A DNA stretch of 64,000 nt, taken from NCBI GenBank assembly GCA_948470475.1, contig OX419347.1:5369643-5433642 (forward strand), given 5' to 3'. The notes under the pieces were generated by a model that saw only the letters and a list, made by a program, of their open reading frames with translations, was not told the DNA's origin and searched no databases. Position numbers and translations under genes: made by a program. Of the stretch, positions 1-11,287 are shown piece by piece. The number at the start of each line of letters is the position of its first letter. The first letter of the stretch is position 1. The DNA is from Galaxea fascicularis (Eukaryota > Cnidaria > Anthozoa > Scleractinia > Euphylliidae).

Positions 1-436
1 GCAACGACCGTTTATGAAACGGAAATTTGCGGAGGTGAAGGGACGAAGACGTAAAAATAATTCTGATAACTACAACTTGGTCATGGAAAAACTATTTTCC
101 CGTTAATGAAGAAAAAAAAGCAAAAGTTTAAACAAATATTGCTAACTTGGACAAGTACACAGAACTTCAAAGCAACAACAAAAAAACGCCACATTGAATG
201 AAGAGAAAAGTAAAATGAAGTAAGAAAAGGCATTCCGACATTACTGCTTTTGAACCGAGTGTCGTAACACTAAAAACAAAGCGATTCCACCAGCCAAACA
301 ATACAGACCGACACAGCAAATTGAGCCAATCAGAATTAAAAGCGATTACATTTAGCCGGCGCCAAGCGCGGGAAAATACGCATGTCGCGTTTGGTTTTGG
401 TTTTGCCTATGATTGGTTGATAAAATTCGAGTGTTA
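1..436. other. Non-coding left edge
   Basis: I see no open frame or repeat structure with support here. The stretch is AT-rich and ends directly at the TTA duplication of the inverted-repeat element that starts at 437. Confidence 0.5.
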
Positions 437-824
437 GGCCCCGTTCAGACTAAGTGCCCGTTCCGTGGCACCGTTCCCGGGCACTAAAAAGGACACTGTC
501 CAGACACCTCAGTGCCCTGGACCGAGGATGTTCACACTAGTGCAGAAGGCTTAGTGCCCAGTTTATCTTTTTGAGTACTCCACAATATTGCTGCCATTTT
601 TGTGACTGCATCATGACGAAACACGGGAAGAAACGTGGGAACACATGAAAACGTGTTCAGACAAGTTCCCGTGCCCGGGAACGGTGCCCAAGTACTACCC
701 TTGGAGGTAGTGCCCGTGCCCGGGCACGGTGCTCAGATCTGTGTGCGGGCACCAACAAAAAGCTATGTTCAGACCAGTGCCCGTTCCCGAGAACCGGGCA
801 CAGGCACCCAGTCTGAACGGGGCC
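437..824. mobile_element. Harbinger-like MITE with TTA target duplication
   Basis: The ends are inverted repeats: GGCCCCGTTCAGACT at 437 and its reverse complement ending at 824. TTA lies on both sides (434-436 and 825-827), the three-base duplication typical of PIF/Harbinger elements. The interior holds several copies of a GTGCCCG(T)TCCCGGGCAC-type palindrome in both orientations. No transposase is encoded, and the 73-codon frame at 635-856 is just the repeat being read. Assignment to the superfamily rests on TIR and TSD only. Confidence 0.75.
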
Positions 825-828
825 TTAG

Positions 829-880
829 TCTTGAAAAGCCCCTTGGGGAAGGCTAATTAATGTATTATTATTACCATGGC
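829..880 (+). repeat. SINE 3' tail remnant
   Basis: TTGAAAAGCCCCTTGGGG followed by AATTAATGTATTATTATT resembles the 3' tail of the tRNA-derived SINE at 17792-18045 (there TGAAAAGCCCCTCTAGGGG, then AATTAAGTATTTATT). The rest of the SINE is not recognisable next to it. Confidence 0.45.
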
Positions 881-3600
881 AAAACAGTTTTACTTCTTTT
901 TGAAAACCAGAAAATGTGCTTTTCTCTGAAGAGTTTTTCGCCGGTGATTGTTACTATGTTCCTTATTTAAATCTAAAGGGGCTCAAGTTAACTGCACACA
1001 GTAAAAAAGATCTATATAAAGCCTCATACATCATCCAGATACGTTTATTAGCTCTGCTTATGGTCAGTTTTACGAAACTGTTAAACTTCCGAAGTCTATA
1101 ACCATCACAGACTACGGAATCAACTAGAAAACAACTTCAAAACTTTATTTGTTATCTTGTTTCCAAGCCCAAATGCCTCGAGGGTTAATTGTGGCTGAGA
1201 GCCGGTTCCGTACAAAAGTGACAGGGTTAATGAGAGAAGTTTTGAAAAGAGCTTAACGACACCGCAGGCATCTCGTTCTCTGAGTGTGGTACGAACTTAT
1301 TTTTACCCGCACAAGGATTCAACTCTGGCGATGTGGTTGCACAACTATATATTTTGTCAGTATCATGCAGTTAAAATTACAAGAACGAAACCGTAAAAAT
1401 GATTATTTCAGTTTTAGGAATAACGATCACCAATTTCATTTATTGGAAGTTTCCCCATTCACCAAGAACGTTAATTTTCAATGTATTTCTTCTCCAAAAA
1501 CGGAATTTATCAATTTGATGGGTCAAGTTCAACGCCTCGTGATTGGAGCTCCAAACAAGGATCTAAAACTGATGGCTCTCGAATGCAGTTAATTACGTAG
1601 AAATATAATACCTGGGGAATAGTTATTTCACTTAAAATGCCTTCTGATGAACAAGCTTAGACTAAACGTAACCTGAGGCTGTTTCCTCTCTTCAAAATTC
1701 ACCGTGTGGAGTGGTGGAAGTGTATTTCATTCGTTTATTTATTTGATTGGCAAACTATTTACAAGGCTAAAAAGTATTGAAAAGGGTGAACATATTTACA
1801 AGGCTAAAAAATAAAAACTGAACATTTTCGACACTGACTCATATGCATGGTAAGAAACCGTCCGATAAAAACGCATATTTTATAATTATTAGGTAATTTC
1901 CAATGGGAACAGTTTCGCGATGTAGCAATGGATTTGTTTGTTCAAACTGCATGAGCTTGTATTGTTGGATCATTAAACTTTCCAAGATTCTGGACTTGTG
2001 AAAAGATTAAATCACCATCCCAGTTTAAGCAAACAAATTCCCTGTTACATTGCAAAGCTGTTCCCATTGGAAATTACCTAATAATTATAAAATATGCCTT
2101 TAAGCGGACGGTTTATTCAGTTTCCCTGAAGTTGACCAAGTGACGAAATGTTCGGTTTTTACATTTTACTTTTTTTTAAAATACTTTTTAGCCTTGTAAA
2201 TATTTTGTCATTTTAAATCTAAGCGAATATCATAGACATTTATTTGATTTACAAAAAAGAGGTTGCGCAGCGATCAACTGCGTTATAAAATATTGCCTGT
2301 CTGCACAAGTTCAACCTGTTATCTATTGGTGTTTTTGGCACGGATCTGAATATATCATCGTTTTTGCGAACTTAAGAGGACAAACATCTGAAATGCACTT
2401 TTATTTGCTTGAAAATGAATTCTGTTATTTTGTCGTTGTACCTGAAAGGAAGCATTACTAGTACTGAAAAGTTTGCCTTAAGGCTCTCGTGCAAACAGCC
2501 CCTTTCTATTGATGTTTGATTCAAAGGAAAGGTGCTTATCTCCATTTACATTAGTTCTTGACTGAGTGTTGATGAGCTCAGTTATACGATAGACAATTGG
2601 ATGAAAACAATAGGAGTAGACATAAATGAAGTCCATTGTGGACAAACAACGTCTTTTGCGCACCAAAGAGCATTTGTAAAATCAGACTGTTAAATTATGA
2701 AAGGGTTTTTTCAAACACTGACGCAACTCTTGAACCCTAAAACCAAGGAGCGCCGGGCTAATGGGTGAAACTTCCTCTTTCGTGTGAAATATCGTACTGC
2801 TATGAACCTCTAAATACCATGTAGAAAAAGGTTTTGTTAATAAGGTTTTGTCCGACATCCCGATCGAAAATTCCCCTCTCCGTCTATGCTGCGTTATTCA
2901 GTTGTCTTTCAAAAGAAGCGCGCTAATCATCAAACATTCATTTAAAAGATAAAGAAAGGGGAATGCATTGGGATGATGCAGTCTGCGACTTGAGTTCAAT
3001 TTATTCCAGCGGACAAAACAAATCAAGAGGTGCTCTACATTTTTCTCGATGAAAACGTTCTAAATAACAATTTGGAGGAAAGACATTCAGTCACTTAGCT
3101 TGTTTATCCGACAAATGGACGCTGAAAATAATTGGTTTATCTCAGTTAAGCCGAAGGTTAACAAATTTTCGAGGATTTATCATGAGCGAATTTGTTTTTC
3201 GCACAACTCAAACTATTTCGATTTATGAATAGAGCGTTTATTTGTTAGCTCATGTCCAGAGGTAGTGCCGCATAGAATAATTAAGGTACGTTACACGTTC
3301 GGTACTCTATCGTAGTTTATTTTCACTGATTAAACATGATCAAATATCTTTTACAAGCTAAATCATCACCCGACCAGGTATTCAGCCCAAAAACCAAAGG
3401 GTCCCAATCTAAACATAGGGCTCTAAGGTTTGACAATAAACACCACAGGGCAAATTTTGCATGCAGTGTCTTTAAAAATGAAGAAACTGGAAATATCGCC
3501 TATCATAGTCTGATGAAAATCATAGCCGGAGAATAGTTCATTTCGGTCACACCGAAAAAATTCTTGTAATCTTTAATGCAACTGCTTTCATCGTCTCATT
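881..3600. other. Intergenic region, mostly without recognised content
   Basis: Apart from the fold-back element at 1755-2206 I find nothing coding. Short frames at 916, 1284 and 3336 have no domain signature or splice context. A TTTATT at 3316-3321 would be a minus-strand AATAAA about 280 bases beyond the SOX stop and is a candidate poly(A) signal for that gene. Confidence 0.5.
1755..2206. mobile_element. Fold-back element (long inverted repeat)
   Basis: Outer arms near 1755-1780 (TTTACAAGGCTAAAAAGTAT) and 2180-2206 (ATACTTTTTAGCCTTGTAAA) are inverted copies. Inner arms near 1855-1912 and 2059-2113 also pair, including AATTATTAGGTAATTTCC against its complement. The loop is about 145 bases. 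There is no open frame; this is a non-autonomous MITE or fold-back element of unassigned superfamily. Confidence 0.7.
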
Positions 3601-4515
3601 TCACCATCTGCGTCCGTAGAGATATTGCGGACCTGTAGGTGGGTTGAAGACAGCATATTGCGTCCCGTTTGTGATTAAGAAATCTTCCTCGCTTGCCTTA
3701 CAATCTGGCTGGCAACAATTGCATCTTAATGCAGGATACGCGGGTAGAAAACGTGCAGCCGCTTCCCTGTCAAGTGTTAACTGACTTGTCAAAATGTGGC
3801 ATGGCGGCTGATAGGGTGAGGTGAGCACGTTTGGTGGGTAATAAGACGGCATATTGGTTCTCAACATTGCCAAATGTTCCTCGCGGAAGGTGAAACTGTC
3901 CTTTAACACCTCGCTTCGCGACCTTGATGAGGTAACGTTGTTGCCTCCGTTTTCATATTTTGCCAAGAACGGGTTTTCGGAAGCTCTGGAGTGTAGACTG
4001 AAGGGCCACAAAGCTGGATCCGTGGTGTTATCCTTTTCGGGAGTGTTCCCCGAGGCGCTTACACCCTCATCTGTTTTCTCCTTAAAGAAGGTGGCTTTGC
4101 TGTTGTCAAGGGCTTCCTTTTCGTGCATCATTGGCATTTGAGCGTTCCCTTCTCGCAGGTGCCCGTCGCGATCCAGAACTTGCCCCGTAGACGTTTCACT
4201 GCAGAAGCACGAACTAAAAGAACAAACACTATGGTTTGAAGGCTTATGTTTCACCTGTCTCCTCTTCAATCGTCTCTTTGGTCGATACTTGTAATCCGGA
4301 TGCTCGATAAGATGCAATTCATTCAACAGTTTGGCTTGTGCGAAGAATTTTTGCCTCTCTTCCCCAGTCAAATTACGCCACTCCGTCCCAAGAATCTTGC
4401 TAATCTGCGAATTATGAAGTTTAGGATTCTTTCGCGCTAATTCCCGCCTCTTGCGGCTCGACCAAATCATGAAAGCATTCATTGGTCGCTTTACGTGTGG
4501 TTCAACAGCCGACAT
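3601..4515 (-). CDS. SOX-family HMG-box transcription factor, single exon
   Basis: The frame encodes 304 residues from the ATG at 4513-4515. The open frame continues upstream only to a TTG, so this ATG, six residues before the domain, is the likely start. An HMG box fills residues ~7-85: it opens with the SOX signature HVKRPMNAFMIW and closes with HPDYKYRPKRR followed by a basic run (KRRLKRR). SOX proteins bind the DNA minor groove in the nucleus and control cell fate, including neural and germline programmes in cnidarians (family knowledge). The ~215-residue C-terminal part is Ser/Asn-rich, has a Cys-rich patch (CNCCQPDC) near the end, and shows no domain I know. No intron is visible. The box resembles group B in its HPDYKYRPKR end but diverges inside (NPKLHNSQISKILG), so I assign no group. 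TTTATT at 3316 may be its poly(A) signal. Confidence 0.9.
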   Translation of the reverse strand: MSAVEPHVKRPMNAFMIWSSRKRRELARKNPKLHNSQISKILGTEWRNLTGEERQKFFAQAKLLNELHLIEHPDYKYRPKRRLKRRQVKHKPSNHSVCSFSSCFCSETSTGQVLDRDGHLREGNAQMPMMHEKEALDNSKATFFKEKTDEGVSASGNTPEKDNTTDPALWPFSLHSRASENPFLAKYENGGNNVTSSRSRSEVLKDSFTFREEHLAMLRTNMPSYYPPNVLTSPYQPPCHILTSQLTLDREAAARFLPAYPALRCNCCQPDCKASEEDFLITNGTQYAVFNPPTGPQYLYGRRW

Positions 4516-7500
4516 TTTTTTCGCAGTGACTGAGTTTTCCAAGAAAAATTTACTTGATGTCAACGATGTCTCGACGTTTTCTTTGCACTCAATTATTAAA
4601 TCAACTTATAAAATTTTCTCTCGGTTGGCTTGTAGAAATCCTCCTTTTAAGCGTTGTGCTCAAAGAGCATCCCCGACGAACGACTCTTTGTGTTTCACCG
4701 TAGGAAACCAATCTCCTTATTGAAATTTGTCTTAATTAGCTGGGCTTAATCTATGCCTCCCTGCTTCGCAAGCTCTGGAAAGATGTTTAAGAAACAACCT
4801 CATTCGTATTACTGGTTCTCAGAATATAAAGCCACGCTTTTATACATAGTCACGAAACAAAGAGCTTTTCGGTGCTAAATAAATCTTTAATGCGGCTTCA
4901 CTTGGTGAACTTGTGTGCCAACTTGTTCATTTTGTGTTACAGACTTCAGCTGGTTTATTCTCTAGTTTATACCCAGTTCCAGCTACTTATAAAAGTTCAG
5001 GAAAAGAATTTTATCCACAGGAATAATAGAGTAATAGTTCCGTCGTTCGATTTGCAGAGGAATATAAAAAGGCTGTTCTGTAAATCTCTGGCTATCGCAC
5101 CTGGTTTCTAGTTGTTTGTTTGTACCTGGCATTCGTTTAAACACAGACTTACGCCTTACGTACATAATTAATAACGTCCACGTTTGAAACAATACCACTC
5201 ATTTATGTGGTAGTTTTATAAACCACTCACCGAACAAATGGGCTTGTTATTGTCGCTGAAGACCGAATAAAATTCACAATAACCTGAACTTAGGGGGATC
5301 TCGAGTTTATTATATAGACTGATTTGAAAATGTTCCTGAAGAAGTCATACTTAGGGAGCCACAACGCAATTAACAACCGAGTGGCTTACTTCGTAGCAAC
5401 AGTTAAAACACATTTAAAGGCAAATATGGTTCGGCAAATAAATCATTAATGCAGTGCTTTAGTTCACGGCTTAGAAACTTCTAGTTTTAACATAACAATG
5501 ATGAAACAATAGGGAACTTTTATCTCCACTGGAACCGAAAGAACAGAGGTTTAGTGTCCTAACGCCACGAAAGAAATAACCGCTGACATATAAAGCGTGC
5601 ATTTGTGAAGAAACACGTCTATTGGATGTTTACATAGGAAATTATCTCGCACTCCGCGCTTTGCGAATTCGTTGCTTCTTCTCACGCAGGTGTTCAAAGC
5701 GAAAGAAATTGTGACTGAAATAGAGTTTCTCTAATTTGTGTTAATTAACTGTAACAGACTTAAAACCAAGATGCATCTCAAAGCTTCATCATAACAGATC
5801 TAGAAGACATCAACACCTCTTTATTCGGGCAAGAACACCGGATTTAAAGAATGACTATGTCGAAAAAGATGTAAAGAATGCTTTGAATGGCATTGTTGTG
5901 TTTGTTCACTGTGTTTTGTTTCCCACCTCATTTGAGAATTTACATGTTATGTTTTCCTATTGTAATTGTTCTGTAGCATGGTGACATTTTAACTTTTGAA
6001 TGCATAAACAAGGTTCAGGTACCACTGAAAAAAAAAATCGATTCTATAACAGTTCTCTCCAATTCCTTAGATAAAATGGGTTGAAGAATGCTCTGTTAGT
6101 TTAAAATAGCGCAGAACAATTTTGAAATCGTTATATTTCTTTGTGTAATTCCCAAATACTGAAATTTTTGCGACTTTTGTATGGAAACGGAATTTTATTC
6201 CACCTAATTTGTGGTGCTGGATCGGATTTCAAACCAAACTCTCTTCATACCTCAAAGAAAAAAACGCAAGGTATCAATCTGCCTTGTCCCAATGCAGAAA
6301 TTTCTACTCCATGACAATTGTAACAGAGTGTCCGAAGCGAGTTTAGACTGAGTAGCGAAAGCGCCTTGTGGTTCTCAGCTAAAATTTACGTTTAGCTATT
6401 GTCGTCAAACTGAAGATATTCTAACTTGACGTCTTTGAGTGTTAAGCTTATGATAAATACCTGACTTGTCAATGTTGCAAAGAATCAGTCTTTTCCGTTT
6501 ATTCATTTGGCCACTTGTGCCACAGTCAACCCAATTATTCTACTCTCTGTTATCCATAAAGAGTGTTGGTTATAGATTGGAAATCCACTATGGCTCGGTA
6601 TTTTCCCTAGCCGTGAGACATCTCGATTTTTTTTTAATTGTTAAGGCTGACTTCAATTATTACACCATAAAAACATAAGGTCTCGGCATGAGAAACGGAA
6701 TTAAAATAAAATAATTGATTGGGGTCTCAAAGTGTTTCAAATATTAGCTATTTCAAGTAAATCTCTTATAATGCAAATGAAGATTCTACTAGTTTCTTTA
6801 ATATGAAACCCCAGGTAGCTGGCAGAATTTCTATTCAAAGGGTATAAATGATTAGCTTTTAAACACTGTTTAAACCAACCGGTTTGTCGAACCGCACACT
6901 TTGTCTGTCATTTTGAAAAAATACCAAAAAGTGAAACGAATTGAAGAATCTCTAAAAAAACACACAGAGCACTTGAGCGAGTTAAGCAGGGAGTAAAAAC
7001 CTGGCAAGATTAGACAGCGTAAGACGTGAGAACCAACTAGAAACGAGGCAGCCTAATGTTTTTTTTTCTGCTCACGCTCCCAACCAAACGACCCCTGGTG
7101 ATCTTTTCCGAAAACCATCCGTCATAATGATCTGAAAAATGGAAACAACTACACACTATTATTCTGCGGTTTGTTAATTTAACCAGATGATTTCAGGGTA
7201 TTTCCTAGCGCTTTTGAAAAGTGAAAAAATATCAGGTTGAAGTGTACGTGTATAGAAGAAACTGAAGAATTTTCCGCTTAAATTGTTTTTAAATAAAACG
7301 ATTTTTCTTCTTGACTTTGTGCTGAGAACTGTTGTCTTCCGACATTCATAAGCTATAACGGCCCTTCTCTACTCAAGAATACTTCACCTTCATTTTCGTT
7401 TTATTGTTGTTCGTTTGGTTACATGTTTGGGATCTGAAAGTACGCGAACGTCTTCATTATATTGTATGATGTAATGTGCCGATCCAACGCTGAGTTAATG

Positions 7501-8039
7501 CATATATGAGATCCCTATTTGCAAGTTATTTGATCAAGACAAGCAATTTGAATTCTCACCTCTGGCCCCTTCACATTTCCCATAAAAGTATTGGGGAGAA
7601 ATGTGATCCTATCCTTAATTCTCATAACCACTCTGTTTTATAATGGGTTGATATTACGAGGAGAAATTTGATGCTGATCACTCTTAGGGTTTTAAGGGTT
7701 AATCTTCTACTGAGCAGAACTTTCCTTTAGCGTTGTTAATCATGCATTTCAAATAAGTGTTTACTATTTATATGAGCCTGTGGGGGGGGGGGGGGGGATA
7801 CCAAAATGGGGCATTGAAATATGAAAATCCTTTGTTCGAACAATATTTTATTGTGCTGCTATTGATTGTTTCTCAAACGGTGGTTATACATTTAGAATCT
7901 GAAGATCAAATTCCAAATATAGACTACTCACGAAAAGACCATCATTACGGTACTTCCCTGGGATGCACCAATTATCACACATGTGAAACCGTCAACTGTG
8001 ACACGGCGTTCAAACAATGGAAAGTCGCCGTATAGAGTA

Positions 8040-8812
8040 GTTCTAACTCTTGAATCTGTGAATGAAATCTTTTTAGATTCAGATGAAAGCTGTGGTGCTG
8101 TTTTTTTATGCTGTACAAGATGGTTCAAATTTTTGAGTCCGTGGGTGAAATCCTAAAGTGTGACCATTCAAATGAAAGCTACTGAGCAGTGCTTTCCTGT
8201 GGTGCTTTCTTTGAATGCTGTGCAAGATGGTCTATCTTATGAGTGTATTGATGAAATCCTCAAATCTGATCATTTAAATTAAAGCCACTGAGCCGAACTT
8301 TCCCATGATGCTGCTTATGATTGTGGATTAAATCCTGAACTGTGACCATTCAAATGAAAGCCTTAAATTTGAGCAATACTTTCCGGTGGTGCTGTTTGTC
8401 ATAGTGTTGAAAGAGATTCTATTTGCGGATAAAATCCTAAAGTGTAATCATTCAAAAGAATAGAAAAATCGTCCAAACGAAAGCTACTGAGCAGTACTTT
8501 CCAAAGATGCTGTTTACTGTGCTGTACAAGGTGGTTCTAACTTTTGAGTCTGCGGATGAAATCCTAAGGTGTGGCCATTCAGATGAAAGCTACTGAGCAG
8601 TACTCTCCAGAGGTGCTGTTTTTTATGCTGTACAAGGTGGTTCTAACTTTTGAGTCTGTGGACGAAATCCTAAAGTGTGACCATTTAAATGAAAGCTCCT
8701 GAGTAGTACTTTTCTGTGGTGTTGTTTATGATGTTGTACAAGGTGGCTCTAACGTTTGAGTCTGTGGGCGAAACCCTAAAGTGTGACCATTCATATGAAA
8801 GCTACTAGAGGT
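8040..8812 (+). repeat. Degenerate tandem array, ~108-bp unit, about 7 copies
   Basis: Seven diverged units can be aligned on the anchor GTGTGACCATTCAAATGAAA; anchors fall near 8159, 8268, 8342, 8445, 8571, 8677 and 8786. Each unit also has 'CTGTACAAGGTGGTTCTAAC' and 'TGAGTCTGTGGATGAAATCC' segments. Spacing is about 108 bases but ranges from 75 to 125 because of indels. The same family occurs in reverse orientation at 61290-61532. Confidence 0.75.
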
Positions 8813-9180
8813 CGTATAGTTCTCCAGATCTAGTGTTCCAGATCTCGATTCTACCTCAAACCAAATCACACCAATTTTCTTCCCAGATTTTCGTGCCAGT
8901 TGGGGCATGTTCCTGAAACCCTAAAAAGAGTTCTCTCGTCAAATGGTGCGGTAGGTTTTCGAGCAAAGAAGTCCCAGTATTTATTGACCATATTTGTGAG
9001 GAGAGGATAACACCACGGGTATTTATAAACTTGCCACTACATTATATAATCCCACACTTACTGGCTATGATTTCTCTTTTTACCTAAGAGCTCGAAAGGT
9101 TGACTAATAATTTTTTGCGTAAGGATAAAGAAAATCTCCGGATATTCTCGTTTCCAGTTCTCTCTCGTTTTCTCGTCTGA

Positions 9181-9297
9181 CATTCTCGTCCCCACAGCCC
9201 TTTTCGCTTCTCTTAGCCGGCGGGGCCTTGGCACAAGAAACGAAGGGCTCTGGAGACACAGTATTAGGATGTCCGGGATTCTAGGACTTCCGGTTGC

Positions 9298-9328
<31 letters not shown>

Positions 9329-9391
9329 TCAGTGTTTTGCTAGCCAATCAAAATCCTGTGAAATCCTGTCTCCAGTGTGGGGACGAGAATG
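9181..9391. mobile_element. Short MITE with 15-bp perfect TIR
   Basis: CATTCTCGTCCCCAC at 9181-9195 is exactly inverted at 9377-9391. The interior includes a TCTG/CT microsatellite. No clear target duplication is visible and there is no coding capacity. Confidence 0.6.
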
Positions 9392-11189
9392 GCACACTGA
9401 TATTTGAAAAAGACATCACTGATATGTAGTTGTTACGGCAACATAATAATTTTTATAATTGATTGAATAATTAAAACTGGCTTGGCCATTTTTCTAATGA
9501 CAACCAGTTTCTAAGAAGTACCTGAAGAGGTAGAAATTAGCTCTGCTAATTGTCTGTCAGTTCATATTATTTCAGTATTACAATGGGCCAGGAGCCCATA
9601 ATCCTGAATGGGCATACAAATGAAGTTGTTGAGTTCAAGTTGCCAAAATGAGCATGACTTTTACTGGTTTCTTTTCAATTCACTTCTAACTCTTTTCGTT
9701 TCCTGTTTCGCCTGCACAAAACAGTGATTCTGGCACTATTTTGTTCAATTTTTTTCATCCCAAACATCTCGAGGGAAATACTATGGTGTCTAAAATTTTT
9801 TCTCAATGAAATTATTTGACATGACACTAGTATGTGTTTACTGACGAATTTAGCGCTTTCCAAATTATTCGTCAGATTTCATAAAAAAAAGTTGTACTCG
9901 AATGTTGTTATCATTTCTCGGTATTTCAGAAACTGAGCTGTTTTTGAATATTTAATGACTTAGAAATTCAGCTGTCAGCAGCACCTCGATTCCACGGTTT
10001 ACTATCAAAAATAATATCCTCTCAAAGCGTCGGGGATATTCAGGTCGCAGCGAAGCTTCCAGGTAAGAGTCGATGGATATTTTCCTGGGATTTATTTTCG
10101 CTGAAACGGTATTTTATGGCAAAAATGCTACTTTTTTTTTCACATGTGTTTTTTTGTTTACGGCTGACGTTCACAATCGCCTTCGTGTTGGTCGCTTAGA
10201 AATTTTGCTGAGGCGGAATCAAAAACTCTTTTAGTGATTCTAACGGTGCTACTGTGTGTCTTTGGCAGTTTTGTTTGGATCAAAAGTGGAAAACTACTAT
10301 TCTGTTATGAATAAACGCTTTTAGATTTCGGAATTTTCCGCAAAATTTTCTCTAAGCTTACACTTTATCATAATGCAAATGATGTTGGGTGTGATCAAAC
10401 ATGCAAGCGGAAACCTTGTTGCAAATTTTAAAATGATCTTCGACCTTTTCTTTTAAATTTAGTACAGAAAACGTCTTGTTTATCGCTTAAACTCCTGAAA
10501 ACCTTTTTTAAGGTTTGAAATTCTAATGGAACGTAACTTGCAGAGTTTATATTCCGTTCATATTTTCCGTTTTCTCCATTTGATATTTGACCACAATGCG
10601 TTTGCAAGAATACAATCGGCACAATTTCATTTCAATATACTTTTTTATAAATATTTGATGGCTCTCACTTTAAAATTCGTCTGTATATGAAAACAGACCT
10701 TCCAATTTGAAATTTTAAGCCTACAACGGGACTCGCCCTCCACCGTCAGGTATAAGCTTTTTAGACCTTTTTAGTAATTCTTAAAGTTCGACTTATGATC
10801 GGGGTTGTGGCTTTTCAACATAAAAGCTGTAGCCACTTTGTCACTCAAATAATGGGAGTTTATTTTTAATTTATCAGGAGTCTCAAGTTTGACGTTTGCA
10901 CGTTTTGGAAGTTAAAAAAAACCAAGGGGGGGGGGGGGGAAATTTTTATGCGGCGATCTCAGAGCAAATGCAATGTTTGCATGGGAACTCGCGTAATTTA
11001 ATTTTTGACCGCATTTGTCTAATTATTGCATTGAAGAGGAGTGTAACATCAGAGCGAAGTCAATTTTACAAGTAAATTTCAAGTCTTTCAACGGTTCTTG
11101 AGTTCTCTCTTCTTTTTTGTGAGTAAGCGCAAAATGCACTCAAAAATGGCGTTTAGTTTAGGCGTTTCCGTGGAATGGTAAACAATTAA

Positions 11190-11209
11190 TGACGTCATGA
11201 GTTCACGTG
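11190..11209 (+). promoter_or_regulatory. CRE plus E-box upstream of reticulon
   Basis: A palindromic TGACGTCA (11190-11197), the CREB/ATF site, is followed by a CACGTG E-box (11204-11209), 79-98 bases before the reticulon ATG. ATF- and bZIP-type sites would suit an ER-membrane gene. Function is inferred from motif and position only. Confidence 0.4.
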
Positions 11210-11287
11210 GTGAGCAAAGCATTGCCAAGGCAAAATCCTGTCAACAGGTCTAATTCTGCTTTGCATTTTAGTTCACCATTCTCCAGC

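Larger units (their letters stand above)
4516..11189. other. Intergenic region between SOX and reticulon
   Basis: About 6.7 kb without a convincing exon. It holds the ~108-bp tandem array (8040-8812), a MITE (9181-9391), a CT/TCTG microsatellite at about 9294-9334, a G17 run at about 7782-7798 and a second G run near 10925. SOX regulatory sequence probably lies just right of 4515, but I cannot pick out sites. Confidence 0.5.

Noticed and set aside
4516..4563. Longer SOX start 16 codons upstream
   Set aside because: The upstream frame begins only at TTG; the first ATG is at 4513-4515.
8726..8908. Minus-strand frame with NGHTLGFRPQTQ, similar to a frame at 61267-61536
   Set aside because: The similarity is real but comes from the shared ~108-bp repeat, not from a protein family.
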